A stretch of 64,000 bases of DNA from contig NZ_BGJX01000010.1 in NCBI RefSeq assembly GCF_009811655.1, forward strand, positions 1-64,000, in the 5' to 3' direction. Shown one piece after another: positions 59,874 to 64,000 of this stretch. The notes under the pieces were generated by a model. The model did not search any database, had not been told where the DNA came from, and saw nothing but the letters and a program-made list of their open reading frames with translations. Made by a program: the position numbers and the translations under genes. Position 1 is the stretch's first letter. The number at the start of each line of letters is the position of its first letter. This DNA is from Methylosinus sp. Ce-a6. Lineage in GTDB: Bacteria > Pseudomonadota > Alphaproteobacteria > Rhizobiales > Beijerinckiaceae.

Positions 59874-62341
59874 TCACATGAGTCTGACGCGCAGCGTTCC
59901 GCCGAACACGCGCGGCTGGCTCGGCAGGCCGATGGTGGCGGGATTGCTGGGGTCGCCGGGCGACCAGGAATAGATCGGCCGCTCGTCGAAGACATTCTTC
60001 GCCCACACCGAGAGGCTGTAGCGCTCGTCGTCGCTCCGAACGCCGAGGCCGGCGTTCACGATCGCGAAAGGCGGCTGCCAGAATTGAAACACCGACTGCG
60101 GATTGGTCAGCTGCGTCTTGTCCTGCCAAGCGACATTGACATAGCCGAAGCCTGTGACCGGACGGTCCCCTCCGGCCCGAGGCCGCGAAGCAGCGGCCCG
60201 AGCGGATGGTCGTAATTCGCCCCGACGTTGAACGACCAGAGCGGCAGATTCTCCCAACGAGTGTTGGAGCGCGACAAAGTGAGCGGCGCGGAGGGAGAGC
60301 CCGCCGTCGGGGGCCAGATCCAATCCGCGGGCGGCGTGGCGTTGGCGTAGTCGAGCCAGCGCGCCTCCGTATAGGCGCCGTTGAAGGAGAGCCACAAGCG
60401 CTCCAATGGATTCCACCTGCCGACGAATTCGAAGCCGCGCAGTCGCAAATGGCCGACATTGCCGAGATAGGAGGTGCGGATCGGCTGTCCGGTGCTGTCC
60501 GTGTAGGAGGCGTCGGTGAGGCTCGTCTGGAAATTATAGATGTCGCTCCAATAGAAATTGAAATTGGCGATGAGGCGATCGTCGAGCCAATTGGTGTTGA
60601 CGCCGATCTCATAGTCCCACGAGGTTTCCGGCTTGGTGATGAGCGGCTGCCAGCCTTTGAAGTTGAGCGAGCCGTCGAGGATCGGCTGGGCGGAATTGTT
60701 GATCGCGCCGGATTTCTCGCCGCGGGCGACGAGGGCGTGGAAGAGGAGATTGTCGTTGAATTTGTATTGAGGATTGACGATTCCGGTGACGGAGTTGAAG
60801 GTCTTGCTCTGTCCGCCGGTGTCGAAGAAGGGCTGGCCGCCGCCGGCGCGAATGGCGGCTTCCTGCTGGGCGAAGCCGTGTCGATTGGCGTAGAGCTGAT
60901 CCCAGCTGAAGACGGAGCCTTCCTTGATCTCGTAACTGTCGCGCAGGCCGAAGGCGAGCGCGAAGGCCTCGTCTATGTGATAGGTCCCCTGGCCGTAGCC
61001 GGCGATGCTGAAGGTGCGCGACTTGCTGTCGCGATTGTTCTGCAGGCCGCGCTGCAGGGCCGGGCGGTTGTACCAGGCCGCGGCGTCCGCGCCGAAGCGT
61101 GTGTAGGTGCGGCTCCAGGCGTTCTCATAGAGCGAATAGAGACCCGTCGTCCATTCGAGGCGCTCGTCCTTGGGCGAGGAGAGCCGCAATTCCTGCGAGA
61201 ACTGATCGACTAAGGGCGCGAAGACGCCGACGTTGATCTCGAGCTCCTGATTGCCGAACGGATTATTCCCGATCACGCGCGAATTTCCGAAAGCGGTGAT
61301 CGACGAGAGCGTGTAGCGCCCCGAGGTCCAGTTCAGCTCGTTCGAGACCATGAGATGGCGCTCGCCGAATCCCCCGGCGTTGGTCTCGTAAGGCCTGTAA
61401 GGATCGAAGGTGAGAATTGGCTTGCCGAGCCGCAGCGCGACATTCTGCGCGTAGGTCCGGGCGGGCAGCGTTCCATTGGCGTAGACGAGGAAGGAGTTGC
61501 CGACGGGGCCCGTCGTATAGGCGCCGATCGCCGTATATTCGTGCTGCGCGCCATAGGTGAAGATGAGGCGGTCGGCGACGTCTTCGCCGAGGTAGAGAAG
61601 CTGGCCGCGCACGCCCCATCGGTCATTGTTCAGATAGCTCGCGCCGGTGACCTGATCCCTGATCCAGCCGTCGCCTTTGTCGAAATAGGCTGTGACCCGA
61701 TAGGCGAGCCTGTCGTCGATGATCGGTCCCGTCACATTCAGCTTCTCGATGATCCGGCTGTAGCTGGCGAAGCTCGTCTCGAGGGTCGCCCTGCGCTCGA
61801 AGGACGGCCGTTGCGTCGAGACGACCACATTGCCGACCGTCGTGTTCTTGCCGCCGGCGGTTCCCTGCGGTCCGAGCGCCAGTTCGAAGGACGAGAGATC
61901 GACGAGGTCGCCGGCTTGGAAGCCGGCGTATTTCCAGAAGACATTGTCGAGAACATAGCCCGTGTCGAATTCCGCGCCGACGGGGTTGATGGAGCCGCGG
62001 TTGAGCTGCCCCACGGTGCTGCTGACGCCGCGGATGGTCGGACGCGAGGCGATGGGGTTGGATTCGTTGGGACGATAGTTGGGAACGAGCTGGGAGAAGT
62101 CCGACAGCCGTTCGAGGTGCTGCTCTTCCGCCTTCTTGGCGTCGACGAAGCCGACCGAACGCGGCGCCTCGCGCAGCGTGGTCTCCTCCCTGCGGCCCGC
62201 CGTCTCCAGGCCGACGCGGACGTCCTCGATCTGCGCGTCCTGCGCTCGGGCGGAAACGGCGAGGCCGGCGGCGAAGACATAGGCGATGACGGCGCCGCCG
62301 GAGGATGAGAGATGTCGCTGGGCAGAAAGGAACGACCGCAT
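59874..62341 (-). pseudogene. TonB-dependent receptor split by a frameshift
   Basis: The coding region for a ~820-residue TonB-dependent receptor begins at 62341 (MRSFLSAQRH, GGAG 6 nt upstream) with a signal peptide and plug (EAPRSVGFVDAKKAEEQHLE, NPIASRPTIRGVSS). The first frame runs to a stop at 60107. A second frame carries the C-terminal barrel end GDRPVTGFGYVNVAWQDKTQ through GTLRVRLM to 59874. The frames meet at a C4 run at 60167-60170 (minus-strand G-run), consistent with one missing base. It is either a real frameshift or a sequencing error; with it repaired the receptor looks complete. Confidence 0.85.
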
Positions 62342-62349
62342 CTTTCGCT

Positions 62350-62391
62350 CCAATAAATACATAAATCATATCTAATTTATATATTTATTGG
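62350..62391. promoter_or_regulatory. AT-rich 17-bp inverted repeat upstream of the receptor
   Basis: CCAATAAATACATAAAT (62350-62366) and ATTTATATATTTATTGG (62375-62391) are complements with one mismatch and an 8-bp centre. It begins 9 bp from the receptor's start codon, overlaps the expected SD/promoter area and is strikingly AT-rich for this genome. An iron-responsive operator is a plausible role; it is not an exact match to a motif I know. Confidence 0.65.
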
Positions 62392-62477
62392 ACGCGGGAC
62401 GTCCAGCGATTTTTGTCCGAATGTGAGAAATAATAGGCCCGGCGGCGCAGAGCCATGCCGCCGGGGTCGCCGACCCT

Positions 62478-62939
62478 TCACTCAGCGCGAAATTCGCGCG
62501 CCAGCGCCTTCTCGATCTCGAGCAGCGGATGGCGCGTCAAATCCTTGTCCAGCTCGCCCTTCACCTTGCTCTTGGCTTTGGGCGTCAGCTCCTGGCGCAG
62601 GTCGCCGAGCACCCGCGGCGGGGCGATAATCACGATCTCGCTCAATTCGCCGCTCTCGGCCGCCGTGTTGATCCGATCCGCGATCCGCGCGGCGAAGTGC
62701 TCCTTCTCGAGCTCGTGCCAATCGGAATTCTCGACCGCGCTGCGCGGCGCGCCCGCCGTGCCGAAAGCGCGGCCGGGGGCGTCGCTTCCCTGATCGCGCG
62801 TCGCGGGATTTTCGTCCACCCGCGCCTCGACGACACGCAGGTCGAGCAGGTCCGGATCGCCGTGATTTTGCAGAAACAGGGCTCTCCGGCCGTCGCCGAC
62901 GAGCACCCAGGCTCCGTTGTGAACCGCAATATTTGTCAT
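62478..62939 (-). CDS. Host attachment protein family (Host_attach)
   Basis: A 153-residue protein with the family's start (MTNIAVHNGAWVLVGDGRRA) and the middle HFAARIADRINTAAESGELS followed by EIVIIAPPRVLGDLRQEL, then the end HPLLEIEKALAREFRAE. The family was named from Agrobacterium attachment genes; its biochemical role is unresolved and it is cytoplasmic. Monocistronic here. It lies upstream of and divergent from the GH26-like gene. Confidence 0.88.
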   Translation of the reverse strand: MTNIAVHNGAWVLVGDGRRALFLQNHGDPDLLDLRVVEARVDENPATRDQGSDAPGRAFGTAGAPRSAVENSDWHELEKEHFAARIADRINTAAESGELSEIVIIAPPRVLGDLRQELTPKAKSKVKGELDKDLTRHPLLEIEKALAREFRAE

Positions 62940-63114
62940 TTTTTCGTCTTTCGTTGAACGGCCCTACGATTATCAATCTGGGAATTGCCCTGCGCGACGA
63001 CAACCGCGGTCGATTGCCGCGCTCACGCTATTTGCGGACGCCGGTCGCGATCTTCGATAATACCGAGCGAGAGCGTCGGGGTTCGGCCGATCAGGAGCGG
63101 AGCAGGGGCGAGGG

Positions 63115-64000
63115 ATGAGCAAATGTCTGTCGGCGCCGCTTCTCGCGCTCGCCGCGCTTTTCTCCGGCGCCGCCCATGCGGCCGAGGAAGCGCCTTGCAT
63201 GGGCTTCTTCGTCAATTGGGCGAAGCGGGCGGACGGCGGCGACGCGGGCGGACGGGAAGCCAATCTGCGCGCCCGCGAGACGGCGCTCGGCGCCGCGCCG
63301 TCCTCGCTTCTCGCGCTCGATTTCTACGGGGTCGATTCGTGGGAGGAAATGAGAGGCTATCGCTGGATTCCAGCCTATTGGACGAGACAGAATCCCAAAC
63401 GCCGGCTGATCTGGTCGATCGCCTTGACGACGAAGGGCGTTCCGCTCGCGAGAATCGCCGCCGGCGGCCATGACGCCGATTTCACCGAGGCCGCGAGGAC
63501 CATCGCCGCCGCCCAGCCCGACGCCGTCATCCGCATCGGCTGGGAGATGAACGGGGACTGGTATCCCTGGGCCGCCAAAGGCGTCGAGGCGGATTACATC
63601 GCCGCCTTTCGGCGCGTTCGGGGCATATTCCACAGCGCCTCGGGGCGTTTCACCTTCGCTTGGACGCCGAACGCCGGCGCCATGGCCGGCTCGCCCGATC
63701 TCGCCTATCCGGGCGACGACGTCGTCGACACGATCGGGCTCGATATTTATGACGCGCCGAGCCCGCTCACGCCCGCCGCCGCCTGGGAGGCGGCCTATTC
63801 CGGGCCCTTCGGGCTCGCCTGGCTCGAGGAGTTCTCGCGGCGCCATCGCAAGCCGATGCATCTCGGCGAATGGGGCGTCGGCCTGCTGAATGGGCCGGAC
63901 AATCCGCTCTTCGTCGAGAAGATGCGCGATTGGCTGCGCCACCATGCGCGCTCCATCGCCTTTCACGTCTATTTCGACGTCTCGACCTCCGATCTGGAGA
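63115..64000 (+). CDS. GH26-like glycoside hydrolase (cut at the window end)
   Basis: The first 295 residues of a secreted hydrolase, open at the right edge. Signal peptide MSKCLSAPLLALAALFSGAA, then a TIM-barrel-like domain. The putative acid/base Glu144 is in RIGWEMNGDWYPW and the nucleophile Glu252 in LGEWGVG, both matching the GH26 beta-mannanase pattern. The start ATG has a GGGGCGAGGG-like sequence upstream. GH26 relatives occur in exopolysaccharide loci, which would suit the GT2 and sugar-transferase genes of the window, but direct linkage is not shown. Confidence 0.8.
   Translation, partial: MSKCLSAPLLALAALFSGAAHAAEEAPCMGFFVNWAKRADGGDAGGREANLRARETALGAAPSSLLALDFYGVDSWEEMRGYRWIPAYWTRQNPKRRLIWSIALTTKGVPLARIAAGGHDADFTEAARTIAAAQPDAVIRIGWEMNGDWYPWAAKGVEADYIAAFRRVRGIFHSASGRFTFAWTPNAGAMAGSPDLAYPGDDVVDTIGLDIYDAPSPLTPAAAWEAAYSGPFGLAWLEEFSRRHRKPMHLGEWGVGLLNGPDNPLFVEKMRDWLRHHARSIAFHVYFDVSTSDLE

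Overview
The window is GC-rich chromosomal DNA of an alphaproteobacterium, most likely of the order Hyphomicrobiales. The evidence is an rpsM-rpsK-rpoA-rplQ block of alphaproteobacterial type, paired M16 peptidases close to lspA, TamA/TamB, a FixL-type histidine kinase, a TTG-started PcrA helicase, and several palindromic intergenic repeats of the kind common in that group. A methanotroph-like genus (Methylosinus/Methylocystis) would fit the lipid genes and the probable copper-uptake genes, but nothing in the window proves it.

Layout. 1-0.8 kb: a decayed ISAs1-type transposase abutting the 3' end of an ABC exporter. 0.8-8.1 kb (minus strand): a methyltransferase-like gene, a DUF4260 membrane protein, the ribosomal alpha-operon remnant rpsM-rpsK-rpoA-rplQ, and a complete cytochrome bd oxidase operon cydP-cydA-cydB-cydX. 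8.4-15.7 kb: tRNA-Asp, a small coiled-coil membrane protein, a lipid-modification operon (cyclopropane synthase, desaturase, alpha/beta hydrolase), a divergent hydrolase with a Cys in place of the nucleophilic Ser, and an NTE-type patatin phospholipase. 15.8-23.2 kb: an outer-membrane import locus made of ExbB-ExbD-TonB, two small proteins sharing the TonB C-terminal tail, a Cys-containing BNR beta-propeller, two DUF2946 proteins and a TonB-dependent receptor. I read it as a probable copper or copper-complex uptake system.

23.2-34 kb holds housekeeping genes (glutathione reductase, a DUF2059 protein, rpiA, an ABC-F ATPase, an M23 peptidase, a CNT nucleoside transporter), a FIST-aldo/keto reductase pair and tRNA-Ser. 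34.5-37 kb has a histidine kinase with a degenerate ATPase domain, followed by about 0.9 kb of hairpin-rich non-coding DNA with two consecutive intrinsic terminators (a candidate small RNA). 37-50 kb (minus strand) is envelope and protein quality control: two M16 peptidases, a secreted protein, lspA, pmbA, tldD, tamB, tamA. 50-64 kb has a polysaccharide-initiating sugar transferase, PcrA, a LysR/pirin divergon with a clear operator, an inner-membrane GT2 glycosyltransferase coupled to a ribbon-helix-helix protein, a solute-binding protein, a frameshifted TonB-dependent receptor under an AT-rich palindrome, a host-attachment family protein and the start of a GH26-like hydrolase cut by the window end.

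A roughly 90-bp dispersed repeat occurs five times (near 8.1, 13.7, 25.3, 36.9 and 51.8 kb), four of them directly at the stop codon of a gene. It and other palindromic units account for many of the intergenic spacers. There is no rRNA, CRISPR array or intact mobile element in the window.
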